The notes beneath the pieces were generated by a model. That model saw nothing but the letters and a program-made list of their open reading frames with translations. It was not told where the DNA came from and did no database searches. Source: Undaria pinnatifida (lineage: Eukaryota; Sar; Phaeophyceae; Laminariales; Alariaceae). Taken from it: a stretch of 64,000 nt of DNA. The translations under genes and the position numbers were made by a program. The stretch is taken from contig JABAKD010000002.1 of assembly GCA_012845835.1 (NCBI GenBank), forward strand, positions 24,842,518 to 24,906,517, written 5' to 3'. Shown one piece after another: positions 23,101 through 34,207 of this stretch. Numbering within the stretch: the stretch's first letter is position 1; each line of letters opens with the position of its first letter.

Positions 23101-26100
23101 TTATCATAGACCACTGGGGTGGTACTGGTAAAAGACACATCCTACGGTCCGGGCGCGCCTAATTTTTCTTCAAGCTCCTCTCTTAAGGAGTTCTACAAAA
23201 AACACACACACATAGAAAAAAAAAAAATCGAAGAACGGGAGAAAGAGAGCGAAAAACCCGACGAGTCAACAAATGCCATGCCCTGCCATGGCGTAGGTAT
23301 GCAGCCGTTTTTTTTTCTATTTCTTTTTCTTCTTCTCCTTTCAGAAAACATGAAAACGGCATATTCCGACGATAATGGGGTAAGGAGCGCCCGTCACGCA
23401 GAAAACAAATTGCCAAAAAATGGTATACCTCTATCGTAACACGTGCTTAAAAGAAAATCTAACGCACCCATTTCCCCCCCGAAGTAAACCTTACTTAAGA
23501 CACCTTAAGACGTCCTCCTGCAGTGTCCCGCGCACTTTGTTTTTCACCCTTTCTCGGATGCCTCCGAGTCGATGTGAGTGGCGCCGCGAGGTCAGTACTT
23601 GACAAAAACAAAAAACACAAAAAATCCACCACCTAGACCGAAACCCGGAATGAACGTCACCCTGCAGTTATCCTGCGCACGTGTCTCTGCTCTTACTTGG
23701 ATGCCTCCGCGTCGATCTCGGCGCGGCGCACTCGAGCCTCCGCCTCCTTCTGCGCGTCGATTTTAGCGGCCTCCTCGCTGCCTCGCGCCCGAGTAATCTG
23801 ATCGGGGTGATCCAGGCCAAACACGGTGAGAAAATGGGGACGTTGATCCGGGTTTCATTACACGAGCGAGAAGCGTTTTTCCCGATAACTATATACGCTA
23901 CGCCAAATTGATTTTGCTTCAACCCAGCACAACCATGCACAGTGCAAAAACGGGCGGGTTTCACCACGTGACAACGTGCTTTGTCCGATAATTTTACATT
24001 CCCTCGGACCGCTTTGCTCGGCAGAGTGCTTCTGCGTAGCTTTTTGTTGGTTCTATTGCACTATCCATTCGGCCACTCAGTCACGTAACTAAGCGGAGGA
24101 ACACTACGGAGTCACTCGCGGGCTGAGTGGGGTCGAGTCAGGAGGTGTTTTAAGTCTCGCGGGACGGGACGGGACGGGACAGGTCGGGTCGGGTCGGGTC
24201 GGGTCGGGTCGGGTCGGGTCGGGTCGGGTCGGGTCGGGTCGGGTCGGGTCGGGTCGGGTCGGGTCGAGTCGGGTCGGGTCGGAACAGGTCGGGTCGGGTC
24301 GGGTCAGAAGGTTTTTCCAAAATCTCGCGGGTCGGGGCGGGTTGCCCTGGCTCGACCTGACCCGTGAAAAAACGTGATTTATCTTGCGTTCTACACATCG
24401 TCAGTAATATGCTAGACTATTCGTAGGTACGGCGATTTGTTTTCATTGGGCTTGCGTTTTGGAGTATCGGTTTTATGTTTGTTTTTGCACATTGTCCGTG
24501 CTATACCTAGATCATAGGTGCGGGGATTAGTTTTCGTCGAGTTTGCGTATGGGGATATCATTTCATGTGTGCTTTTACCCATTCATTATCCGTGCTATAG
24601 CTAAGATTATTGGCGTGGGATTGTTTTCGTCGGGTTGTGCTTTCGTGTTTTCTCGAGGTCAGATTTTTCGGGAGAGACATAGACAGAGCCCCCTCATGTA
24701 AGACGCCTCAGAGAATTTAGGTACCCCCGCTTCCGGACGAGCGTTGATCAGGCCACGGGAAAAACGAGACCGGTGTTATATACAAGGCTTCGTTTGGACA
24801 GGCAATTTTCTAACCTTTTACCAGTGGTCAAACGGACTAATACCCTCTACTCCGATAACAAAAGCCGTCGTCGACAGACCATGTTTTTTGGGGGGGGTCG
24901 TCGGTAACCAGACCAAGCGAGGGGGGGGGGGGTGGGCACCAAAAGGGGCGGTCTGTTCGCTACATAGCATTGCGCGCCAACCTACTTTTAGTTTTTGCTT
25001 GTGTGAAAAAAACAGGCTCGAAGGTTTTTATTTCCCCAGAGCTGTCGCTCGACTGCTACGTAGGCGTAGCGGGGTCGTGGTATACAACTAACGCACTCAC
25101 CCTAACCTCCGCCTCCGCGCGCGCGTTGGTTTCGTCCACGTTCGCCTTGCCCCGCGCCAACTAGAAGCGTGCGATGTCACCGTGCATGGTGGTCGTTACG
25201 GAATGCGCGCAGGGGCGGGGTGGGAACGGGAAGGAGCAAAAACAATCGGCGATGGAGCGGGCCGGAAACCGAAAAACGGTCTGCCACAAACCGTTGGCAT
25301 AGATGTTATTTTTACTCTGTGCAGCACGAGCTCCACGGCGATCACAGCAGGGGTTCCCTATAGCAAGGCGGTGGTGTGCAAAGTGCAATATGACCGCCTT
25401 ATAGAGGGAACCCGCCTTATTCGTTCCAGGTTACGAGTGGAAAACCCCAGTTGCGCCGAGCGATTTTGACCGCATTTTATCGGGATACCGCACTACTCAG
25501 ACCGCCTTGTAAGGGAGACCCCTAACCGCACTCACAAATATTCCCAGATGAAGCAACAAAAAGAAATCCTTGAATGTGTATTTTAATCAATGTGTGTTGT
25601 AGACATACCTACAATTTTTGTGCCCGTCCGCCCGTCACAGCATAATTTTGGGCTTTTTCGTCGCGGGCGGTCCGCAAAAAAAAAAGCTCAGTTGGTTAAT
25701 AGACTCAGCGCCGAGACGGCTGGCTGATGTCATACCCTTTTTTAATAAGAACTATGCTGTAAGATTTAGCCTCAGACGTGGAAAAAGGTTAAATATACAA
25801 TTTCATCCCCTGGCCTCCAACCGTATATCTCGTCATGAAAGCAGTACACGCGCATGTTGTGGTTGTTGACATCGAGTGCGTGAGGATCGTGACCGCGCGG
25901 CGGCCTCGACACGACAGCGAGAACGTATTGCGGGGCAGGGACTCTGGCCGCTGGGCGAGTAACCTTTGTAAAACCACACCCACGTTTTGGAAGACAAACT
26001 GTTAGGAATCAGTGTAGAATATTTCTGAAAAGCAGTTCCGAGAGGGTTAACAAAATTTAAAATGCCATTACCGGCACGAAAAAGCGACGAACTAAGCGTG

Positions 26101-29100
26101 TTGAAACCGACCTCTTCCATCTCCCTCATCTCGATCTCGAACCTCTGGATTTCGGCGTTCAGCTCCTGGAGTCGACGCAGGTTGGTCTGGCGGAGGGTCG
26201 TCATCTCCTGCTCCGCGTTGTCCTTGATCACCGTCAACCGGTTCTCGTGGGCCTTCTCGCTGCACGATGTATTCCGTTGCAAGAACCACAAAAATAACAA
26301 CAACAACAACAGCAAAAACGAAGAACCGAAAAAAAGTTATTTTTTTCATTGTACGTAAATTATTACCGGCACCACACAAACGTAAGTTATTTCCACTAAA
26401 AGCACGGCAAATACATGTTTACTGTTGATTTTTTAGCTATTGACAGCACTGGAATTGTCTCTATGCTTCAAGGGCGACTTCCCAAGGATATAAGGCACAA
26501 TAGTGGCCTTGCACGCGGAGTCGGCGAGTCAGGACGCCAGGTGCTGTCGTGAAAATTTCGAAGGCGAGCAGCTCAAAGCGAAGGGGGCGTCACTTTTGCA
26601 GCAAGCAAGTAGCGACTTCCTCGCGCTTCAAAAACGCCAGGTCATCAAGTTTAAAGTGTGCTTTCGCACGCAAGAAATCCGTCAAGTACAAAGTGTGCCT
26701 TTGCTATGGCATTGCCCTGGGAGGCCTGGATATTGGTAGACATCCGCGAGTATACCCGACCGACCTGCTATCCCGCCGTCCCAGGGAGGGAGAGCATTAT
26801 AAAGCTTGTTTTGGGTAGGAAAATAGCTAACGTTTAACCAGTGGTCATATGGGCTAACACCCTCTAATTCCTTAACATTTTTTCCTGCCTGCACACGAGC
26901 ACTTTCCGTGTATGGCCTGCACCGCACCGGGCAACACTGCAGCGCCGGGGAGTCAGAAAACACGGAATCAATTATGGCAGGAAGCAGGGGAATCGAAGGG
27001 TCAGGGAGTCGAAAAAGCCGGGGGGTTCTGAGGTTGTGTGAGGTGCCGAACTAAATGGCGTAGACAAACAACCGTTTGCTCGAGGAGGATTTGTCTGGTT
27101 GTGAAGAAAAAATTCGAGTGAGAGCCGTCCTCCCGACCCGATTCTGGGTGCTTTCGACGAGCAATACGAAAACTCAACCCCTTTTTCCTTTTTATCGGCA
27201 TTTCGGTGAAATACTGTAATGGAACGTGCGGTGCCTGGTATACATAGCTGTATACTCTGAGGGTACGGCTGGGATTAAGAGTAACTCTTCTCGCCGGTGG
27301 TATTTCGCGAGATCACGCCACCTCAGCTGCCGCGAAGGATATAGGGGGGGAAAAATGGAATCGGTTTTTCGAAAGCAGGCATGAGAATCTAGCTGATATC
27401 ATGTCGTTGTCGTTGCGCCCGCGCGTGTGTTGCGATTTTGTTTCGTGCTCTCACTGTTCTTCGATTTTGGTCTTGTACGCGGTAGTCCTCTCCAGCCTCT
27501 GCTGCAACGCGGACGGCAGCTCAACGTCCGTTATTTTAACCTGGCGAAAGCACGGCGACGCCACACGCACGAAAATGACGCCCACGGGTTCCCTTGATGA
27601 ACTCTACGGCCGTATCAGAACGACAGAAGAGCACAACGTTCACGGTACCTGTACCCTGCCTGTACAATGCAGAGCAAGCGATCGGTGCACATTCATTCTA
27701 TTTAGCAGGTATCAACAGAAACCAGCGTGCAGGTAAGCGGACCTTTCGAATGAACGAAACCCCGATTAGACATATACCCTCTCCCCCTTTATGACCATAC
27801 CACTACGGCCATGCACAAATTGAGTACCCCCCCCTCCCTCTCCCCCTCCATCCCCCCCTCCCTCCCAACCCCTCCCACCCCCCTCCCGCCGATCTCCAAC
27901 TCCCGTAGTGCTCTTATTCCCCCTCGGCGGCCTGCGCCTTGAATTGACATGCCCCCGCACCACACCGCTCCAACTGTTGCGTGCTACGTAGTGCTATCCC
28001 GTACCAAGCCGAAATGGCTGTAGGGGGTGGATGGGAAGATGGGGCGAGCGTAGCGGCGGGGTGTCTCACGTTCATGACTTGCACTCCGTACGTGTTGAGG
28101 ACAGCCCTCAGCGAGTCCAGCATGTCTCCGGCAAATTCTTCCCGCAAGTCGTTAACCTGGGGCATACACAGCGCATACCACAGGTGGCAGCGGCGGGTCG
28201 GTGTCACGCCATTTTTCGTGTCCAAAAAGCGTGTTACCTTGAACACGTCCCTTTTCCCTCGAATGTGGAAATTAATTTTTGCAGCTCCTAAGTGTCTCCT
28301 CTCCTAGTCGAACGTGATTTGTACCCATGTCGGGACTGCGGTGCTAAAAGGGTGCTAAAAGGGTTAACATACGTCTTGAGTTGGTATGAAATTATTAGAT
28401 TCAGCCCCCCGGGCGCTCCATCTCGAAAGGGAAGCATGCCTGGTCAATAGTCAAATGGCTAAGGCTAGCAACAAATGGGTACGCCGCCCCCGCCCCCCCT
28501 AATATCTATTGTGACATCCCCCTCCCTCGAACATGAAAAGTTAAGTAATGTGTTGAATTAATATGAATTAGTATTAAGGTGCTATGATACGAGCAGGCGT
28601 GTTTCTTCGTGTCTCCTCGACTGAGTAACTTAATGATCTGTTTCCCCCCCACGCTGGTTGTTATTTCGTCTTGGATTTTGTGTTTGCAGCAGGGGTCTAC
28701 GGACTACTACTACTACACAGGTAGCTTCGTTTGCGCTTGCTGTCTCCAGGCGGACGTGCTTCAGCAACGCCACGAGAAACGAGACGCACATACGCCTTGG
28801 AAATTCTTCGAACGCAGGGAAAAAAGGCCCATACGATACGGACAGTGGCCAGTTTTGAGCGATGCTTTCAGGCCATGCTCGGTACTTACCACGAGCTACA
28901 CACGAGCTGCTAATGTTTGAACACAGAAACAAAGGCCCACACGATACGGATAGTGGTCAGTTTTTCCACGATGCTTTCAGGTCATGCTCGGGGTATTTTC
29001 TACGAGCTAAAACACGCTGTGCTAATTTTTTGACGGCACAAAAAAAGGGGGGGGGGGGGGGGGGGAGGGACCAGAAGTCAGACTTTCTTGTCCGCCTTCC

Positions 29101-32100
29101 GAGATTAATCTATTAAGACACAAGACACACAGCACGGCGGCAGAGGTTTCTGTGCATTTCTTCAGTTGGGGACCTCTATCTCTATATCAGAGTCTATACA
29201 ATACCTCACCCCTCCAAAAAAACAAACAAACAGTTTTTGTTTCTTTTTTGTTTTTCTGTACATAGAAATGAACGCGGAGCCCGATGAACCAAAGCCCACG
29301 ACCTAGGCACACGCAAAGATAACATAACGACAAAAAAAAAGTCCGAAGTTTCGGGGCGATACCTCAACGCGTTTACGACTGGGAAACCTTTGTTTTGTTT
29401 TACAATTTTTCTTGGAATTAGTATAGAGAGGGATTTCGGGGGCTCTAAAGGGGCTAAGGAGCCCCCGTCATTTCAAGTTTTTGTTTATTTTTGTTATTGT
29501 TGCCATAAAGGGCCGCTTTTATCGTCAGGGGTTTTCGCCATCAGCGACCGTGACGTCTGGACAAGCCTCGGTCACAGGTGTCTTCCCGTCTCCCCCCCCC
29601 CCCCCCTCCCACACCCCCCTCCGGCGCAGTACATGCCTTCATTTTCATCGCGCACAGGGCTCAGCATTCCCACTTTTCAGCTTTTCTTGTGCTCGCCGAT
29701 TTTCATCGAACTATCTCTATCGTGGCACCCGTACATAGTACAGTACAGTATACCATTGCTCAATTTCTCGACCAGCGCACACTGCACTAAGTTGACGGCA
29801 GCTACAAATATCTTGCTACGCGACTTTATAGCGATAACTGCACTGTGTTTATCGAGGGTCTGGCATACGCCTTCGGAGGCGTGTTTTGTTGGCCTTATTT
29901 TTTAAAAGGGTGGATCGTTGCCTCATTCAGTTTTTAGCAGCGGTTTTACGGTTGGCAGACTCCATGTAGAGTCTACTGCCGTTGTGGTTGTGTGGCGCTC
30001 GCGGTAGGACTTGAGAAAACAAAAGTTGAGTTTCGAGAATGCCACAGACTCGACTCGATCCCTCTAGCTGACGTTCGGTTCTTCTGCACGTGAATCCCCC
30101 GCCTCCCCCTCGACCCGATCCCTCTAGCTGACGTTCGGTTCTTCTGCACGTGAATCTCCCGCCTCCCCCTCGACTCGATCCCTCTAGCTGACGTTCGGTT
30201 ATTCTGCACGTACGTCGTGAATCCCCCGCCTCCCCCCGCCCAACAGCCGGCGTGTTACAACAAGAACGTACCCCGAGCGTGTAAAACCCCAGCGACCCCA
30301 GAACAAAAGAAGCCGATGCGTGCACATACAACCGGCCGTGGTCCCGCGCTAGTACGGCACCGTTTAGTGCGGGTTCCCCACTTTAGCGCGGGTTCCCTAT
30401 TTTAGTGCGGGTTACCCACTTTAGTGCGGTGAAATTCGACTTATCCCACGGCAGTGGGGGCGCAGCGGAAGATTCTGAGCTCCTGGCGTGATGACCAGCT
30501 CAACATCTCGCCCGGAACATGGCTTTCGAAGGCATCCGTTCGCACAATTCGACCGACTCTTCTGTGCGCCAGTCACTATTGGTATACCATACTAGTAGCA
30601 GTATCAGACTGCCCGGTAGTCCCGCCCTCGAGGGGCTACAACCAGCCAGAAACGTTTTGGCACCCAAAAAGTGCACACCTCCGCCGTGAGATGACCCCTA
30701 CAGAGCACCGCACTATCCGGGGATGAGTCGTTCTACGGTAGCCCCCTCAACGTTTTCTTTGACGAAATCGCCGGTTTCAAAACCAGCTCCCCCCGGTCGT
30801 ATCTCCTGGAATACGTTCTCCCTTTGCCACCCCGACGCCATCGATGGACAGACCTTTGCACACAACAATATATATATGGATATTTTGTTCCCAATAGCAT
30901 GCTTTCTTGTATCGAGCAGCCATGAAACGTTCGTTAAAAGAAAATCGCTCGTTTTGGGGAGGGGCTATATCGTAGAATCAGTCGGATATACTGGGGGTCC
31001 CACTTTAGTGCTGGTGTTGCCATCTTCTAAGGGACCGTACTATTGAGGGGTCGCGCGTCCAGAACGTGGTGGGGGGGGGGGGGGAGGAGCGCACCTTATT
31101 GTGGGTGACCGTGTACACCAGACCACGGATAGACTCGTCCTGTATTTTGGGGGAACGCGCAGCAAGCAAACAAGTGAGCACAGCGGCGGGAGCTTTGTAA
31201 GAGGTGGCGGTTGTGTCGTCGGAAGAGGAGCAGATTCCCGCACAGCTCCAAACGTTTCTGAGCGGCAGCGTAACGACTGTTTAGTTGTTCGCATTACGGC
31301 ATAGGACACCTACAGCAGAAATAAGAAACAGAAAATACTGACCCAGACCGGGTTTCTTGTTTCGATGAGGGTGCGTTTTACACTAACTTCAGTACAATGG
31401 CTCCCGGATTCCTTACGTTCCTGTTGATATTAGCCTGCCCTTCTTATAGCCCTGTTTCTTATAAGCTTTTTTTTGTGCTATATTCCCCCGACAGTGGTGT
31501 ATGTCCTGTGGCCACGGGCTTGAGAATGCGAGTTCATGCGAGAACGACACATGTATGAGGATATGGTATTTTTGTTGGAGGACTCAGAGCACGAAAAAAG
31601 CGTGCACGGTGACAAAAACCAGGCATCCCCCGAGATACAAGCGTTCCCATTCTAAAAACAACGTATATGCATTATGGACGGAAGTTTAAGAACCGTAAGA
31701 CATTCATGTTAACACCCTCACGTTCCTTACTTTTACGTCCGGAGTGGCATACCGTGTAGTGAAAATAATGGTCTCGGGAGTTCCATAAGGCGTGTCGGGG
31801 AAAGATCCGGGGCAAGTGACGGGCGACACCAATTAGCCCAAACACGTGGGCGAACGGAGTACCTCCGATAGAGCACACCCACACCCACCTAGATAGAGCT
31901 AAAACCCTTCTCGATTAACAATCGAAGCAGCACAACCCGGGGTGTTGCCACCCACACTATTCTGCCGCGCCCTGTTTTGGCGTGGGTGAGCCAGGTCACT
32001 CACCACCTTGGACGACAGCAGTTCGTCCAATCGCTGAGGCCCGAGCTTGTACACGAACGCCCTCGCGCCATTGAAGTCGGGGCCTATGCGGAAAGTAAGT

Positions 32101-33460
32101 GCTTGATTTCACCAAAAAAAAAGTCGCACACACACGCAACGGTTCCACCAAAAAAAAAACGGTTCGGTTAAAAAAACAAAACGGTCCGTGTCAGAAAAAA
32201 AAAACGTCGACGTTTGTGAAGGGGACGGGGGAGAGGAAGCACCAGGGAGGTTCGGGTGAGATCCCGGGCAGCGGGCAGGGTCTCGTTAACTCCTTCGGAG
32301 GTTTATTCGACACACTGTTGTGAAATTGCCCAGGGAGTCTACCAAAGCGTAAGATCTAGGATACGGACACGATATAAAAGGGTTTCACATGCTTTTGAAG
32401 GCATGTGCGCATAGGCATTTCACATGCCTTTGAAGGCACGTGCGTATAGGGAAAAGGAGTTGATGCATTTTCTCCACGGATTAGCAGCGCGTTGAGCGTT
32501 CAGTTCTTTATCCTTGGCTTGTGGGACTAATACAAGAGCCTTATATAACACAAGCGAGTGACCAACGTGGAACCTGCCTAGTAGTAGAGAGACCTGCTAA
32601 AAGAGGGTGGCCTGTGTCAGTAACAGCCCCTGGCCTTACAATAACATGCTACGGTGGAGGTGAACCCTCACACGATGAGGAGCTCTACTACACCCTACCA
32701 CGAAAACAAAAACCTCCAGAAAACCGAGAGAGCAACCCGACTAAAAATCCCATGGCCCTACCAGTAGGGTATAAAAATACAAATATTTTTCTTCTTTTGC
32801 AATTTTTGTTTTTCTTTTACATGTTCAGACGATTTGGAGGTAAGGTCAGGAACTCCGTCATTCAGAAGAAAAAAAAAATGGTTCAAGAACGGCTGCCTTT
32901 GTCGTAGCCCTTGCCATTTCACACACCTCTTTGGGGGGGAAAACGCGTGAGAGATGTGTTCAGCCAAGTCCGCGCAGCTTGTGCAATCGGGGGGTCATCG
33001 GCGATAGATCGCCGTCGTCTTCTCTTGGGTTACTTCGTTAGTTTTTGTTAGACGTTGCAGCTAGCTGAAGGGGGTACCCGCGCGACTCCATGCGCCCTTT
33101 GCCCTCGCCCTCGCACTCCTTCCTACTGCAGTTACCTCCCCCCCTCCCCGCCGTCAGCCAAACAGGAAGGACGTAACGCCAGCAAAAAGCCAGTGTGTAC
33201 TATATGGAAGAAACGTAATGAGCGCTCAAATGTTAGAGGTGTCTCTATAGGTCTGGGAACGGTGGTCCACCACGAAAGGAATGTGTGTGTCAATGGTCAA
33301 ATGACTAAAGCAAGCAAAAAATGAGCTCCCCCCCCCTCCAACCCCCCTCCCCTCCCCCCCCTTCTCCGTCCCTGCATGCCGCCAAGGGCTCTTATCTTAC
33401 CAAGGTTGACGTTGACCATAACGTTGTCGCTTGTCGGGACGTTGTATGTAGGCGCGTTGT
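20127..33460 (-). CDS. SPFH/band-7 domain protein (stomatin-prohibitin-flotillin-HIR superfamily), 5'-incomplete
   Basis: Ten minus-strand exons: 33401-33460, 32004-32101, 31095-31139, 28070-28156, 27455-27540, 26112-26259, 25101-25160, 23697-23797, 21557-21725 and 20127-20234 (stop TAG). All are GT-AG and every junction is in phase, giving about 319 residues. N-terminal half: YNVPTSDNVMVNVNLALTFR, FVYKLGPQRLDELL, SIRGLVYTVTHNKVNDLREE and VLNTYGVQVMNVKITDVELP, the conserved core of band-7 proteins. C-terminal half: a long charged coiled coil (AHENRLTVIKDNAEQE; repeated EAEA/RAE; EKEAEVAILKSQAALVSAS), like the flotillin/HIR oligomerisation stalk. Such proteins form membrane-bound ring scaffolds, usually at plasma or organelle membranes. 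The first ~50-70 residues, including the membrane anchor, were not located, so the exact subfamily (HIR-like versus flotillin-like) is open. Confidence 0.93.
20668..20805 (+). repeat. interspersed repeat, 'AACACTAGCCCACCCTGA' family, second copy
   Basis: Collinear partner of 41570-41712; it lies in the last intron of the SPFH gene. Confidence 0.8.
22160..22345. repeat. degenerate GGGTC-rich repeat, copy 1
   Basis: Intronic segment with repeated GGGTCGGG and the landmarks GTCAGGAGGTTTTGAAAAACT and CTCGCGGGTC. The same landmarks flank the pure (GGGTC)n array at 24120-24365, so both are copies of one element with an expanded core in the second. Confidence 0.8.
23512..23600 (-). pseudogene. decayed duplicate of the 3' part of an SPFH exon
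   Basis: This 90-bp segment resembles 23650-23740, the 3' end of the exon 23697-23797 plus its donor region: CGGATGCCTCCGAGTCGAT versus TGGATGCCTCCGCGTCGAT, with similar flanks. On the minus strand it would read IDSEASEK against IDAEASK, but the donor site is displaced. It looks like a local tandem duplication that has lost splicing. Confidence 0.55.
24120..24365 (+). repeat. (GGGTC)n array
   Basis: About 25-30 tandem GGGTC/GGGAC pentamers (24159-24305) with flanks shared with 22160-22345. G-rich on the plus strand (C-rich in the SPFH transcript). Intronic. Confidence 0.95.
24775..24865 (-). repeat. 'TTAGTCCGTTTTGACC' repeat copy
   Basis: Reverse-complement match to 42350-42420: the CCAGTGGTCAAACGGACTAA segment and the preceding CTAACCTTTTA are shared. 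Confidence 0.8.
25375..25530 (+). repeat. ~150-bp interspersed repeat, 'CGCCTTAT' family
   Basis: CGCCTTATTCGTTCCAGGTT, ...GAGCGATTTTGACCGC, ATCGGGATACCGCACTACTC and ACCGCCTTGTAAGGG recur in the same order at 46500-46672. Short inverted motifs (CCGCCTTAT and ATAAGGCGG-like) occur at both ends, suggesting a small palindromic element. Confidence 0.8.
26785..26880 (-). repeat. 'TTAGTCCGTTTTGACC' repeat copy
   Basis: Diverged reverse-strand copy: GGGTAGGAAAATAGCTAACG, AACCAGTGGTCATATGGGCT. Confidence 0.7.
28820..29045 (+). repeat. tandem duplication, unit about 112 bp
   Basis: Two adjacent copies share AAAGGCCCA(T/C)ACGATACGGA, GATGCTTTCAGG(C/T)CATGCTCGG and ACGAGCTA. The second ends in an A-run and the poly(G) tract at 29047-29066. 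It lies in the intron between SPFH exons 28070-28156 and 31095-31139. Confidence 0.85.
29410..29468 (+). repeat. 'TTAGTATAGGGAGAG' repeat copy
   Basis: GGAATTAGTATAGAGAGGG, then GGGGGCTCTAAAGGGGCTAA. Homologous to 7195-7252 and 49469-49520. Confidence 0.7.
30051..30238. repeat. 60-bp tandem repeat, three copies
   Basis: Each copy contains CGATCCCTCTAGCTGACGTT, CGGTTCTTCTGCACGTGAAT and CCCCCGCCTCCCCCTCGA. The copies are nearly identical. Intronic. Confidence 0.95.
30362..30432 (+). repeat. ~20-bp tandem repeat 'TTTAGTGCGGGTTCCCCAC', about four copies
   Basis: Direct copies of a TTTAGYGCGGGTTMCCYAY unit; the last is truncated. Confidence 0.85.
30728..30984 (+). mobile_element. ~250-bp MITE, copy B
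   Basis: Begins GTCGTTCTACGGTAGCCCCC and ends GGGGCTATATCGTAGAATCA. It lies in the intron next to SPFH exon 31095-31139, with the inverted termini about 95 bp or more from that exon's donor. Confidence 0.92.
32381..32450 (+). repeat. 38-bp tandem duplication with internal palindrome
   Basis: Two copies of TTTCACATGC, TTTTGAAGGCATGTGCG. Each can fold on CACATGC/GCATGTG. Confidence 0.85.
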
Positions 33461-33658
33461 CTGCCACCGTCCAAAACAGCAAAACGCCATACATCGCAGC
33501 CATCGCAGGCACCGCAGACATCGCAGAAGTCGGAGAAATCGAAGTCAGAGCGAGAAACTGATGTGGGAGGTGGGTAGTCACACACAACGACCACAGCGCT
33601 GTCTATACGCCGATTTCTCTTTCTCTGTGGTCTACGTATCGAGAAGACGACGTTGGAG

Positions 33659-33906
33659 CCGTTCTACGGTAGCCCCCCCAGCTTTCCTTTAACGAAATCG
33701 TCGGTTTCAAAACCAGCTCCCGGTCGTATCTCCTAAAATACGCTGTCCCGTGACACCCCCGACGTCATTGATCGATAGGCCTTTTGCACACAAAAAATTA
33801 CATTGACACTTTGTTTTCAATTATACCCTTCCTTGTGTCGAGCAGCCATGAAACGTTCGTCCAAGAAAATCGCTGGTTTTGGGGGGGCCTATCGTAGAAT
33901 CAGTCG
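33659..33906 (+). mobile_element. ~250-bp MITE, copy C
   Basis: Starts CGTTCTACGGTAGCCCCCCC and ends CCTATCGTAGAATCAGTCG. It lies just upstream of the first SPFH exon found. Confidence 0.92.
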
Positions 33907-34207
33907 TTGATAGTCGCGTTAAGGTGAAAGCGTTGCCGGCGTTCAGTCAGGTCGTTGAAGATGTCTGTCCAACTACCGCTGCATGCTGCCTGATACCAGG
34001 TATTGTTTTTCTTCACGTCGTCTGACAAGGGTGGCTGTCTTTAGACCTTAGCGCTGATTTTCGATTAGACAGCCCGGGCTGATCTGATGACGATGCTTAC
34101 TAAGTTGGTGTACAGCCTTAAGTGCCGCTCTCGGGCCAATATAGAGGTGGCACGATGGACTGGTGCGATTTTTTTCACCGCGCATATTGCAGAAATGTAG
34201 CCCTCAC

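Noticed and set aside
25833..25925. Possible extra SPFH exon reading SRCRVEAAARSRSS
   Set aside because: The exons at 26112-26259 and 25101-25160 already join in phase into a continuous coiled coil, and this stretch has no good acceptor/donor pair.
32521..32907. 128-codon plus frame with ATG at 32521
   Set aside because: Plausible composition at first, but it lies antisense within an SPFH intron, ends in low-complexity T/A-rich sequence and has no recognisable family.
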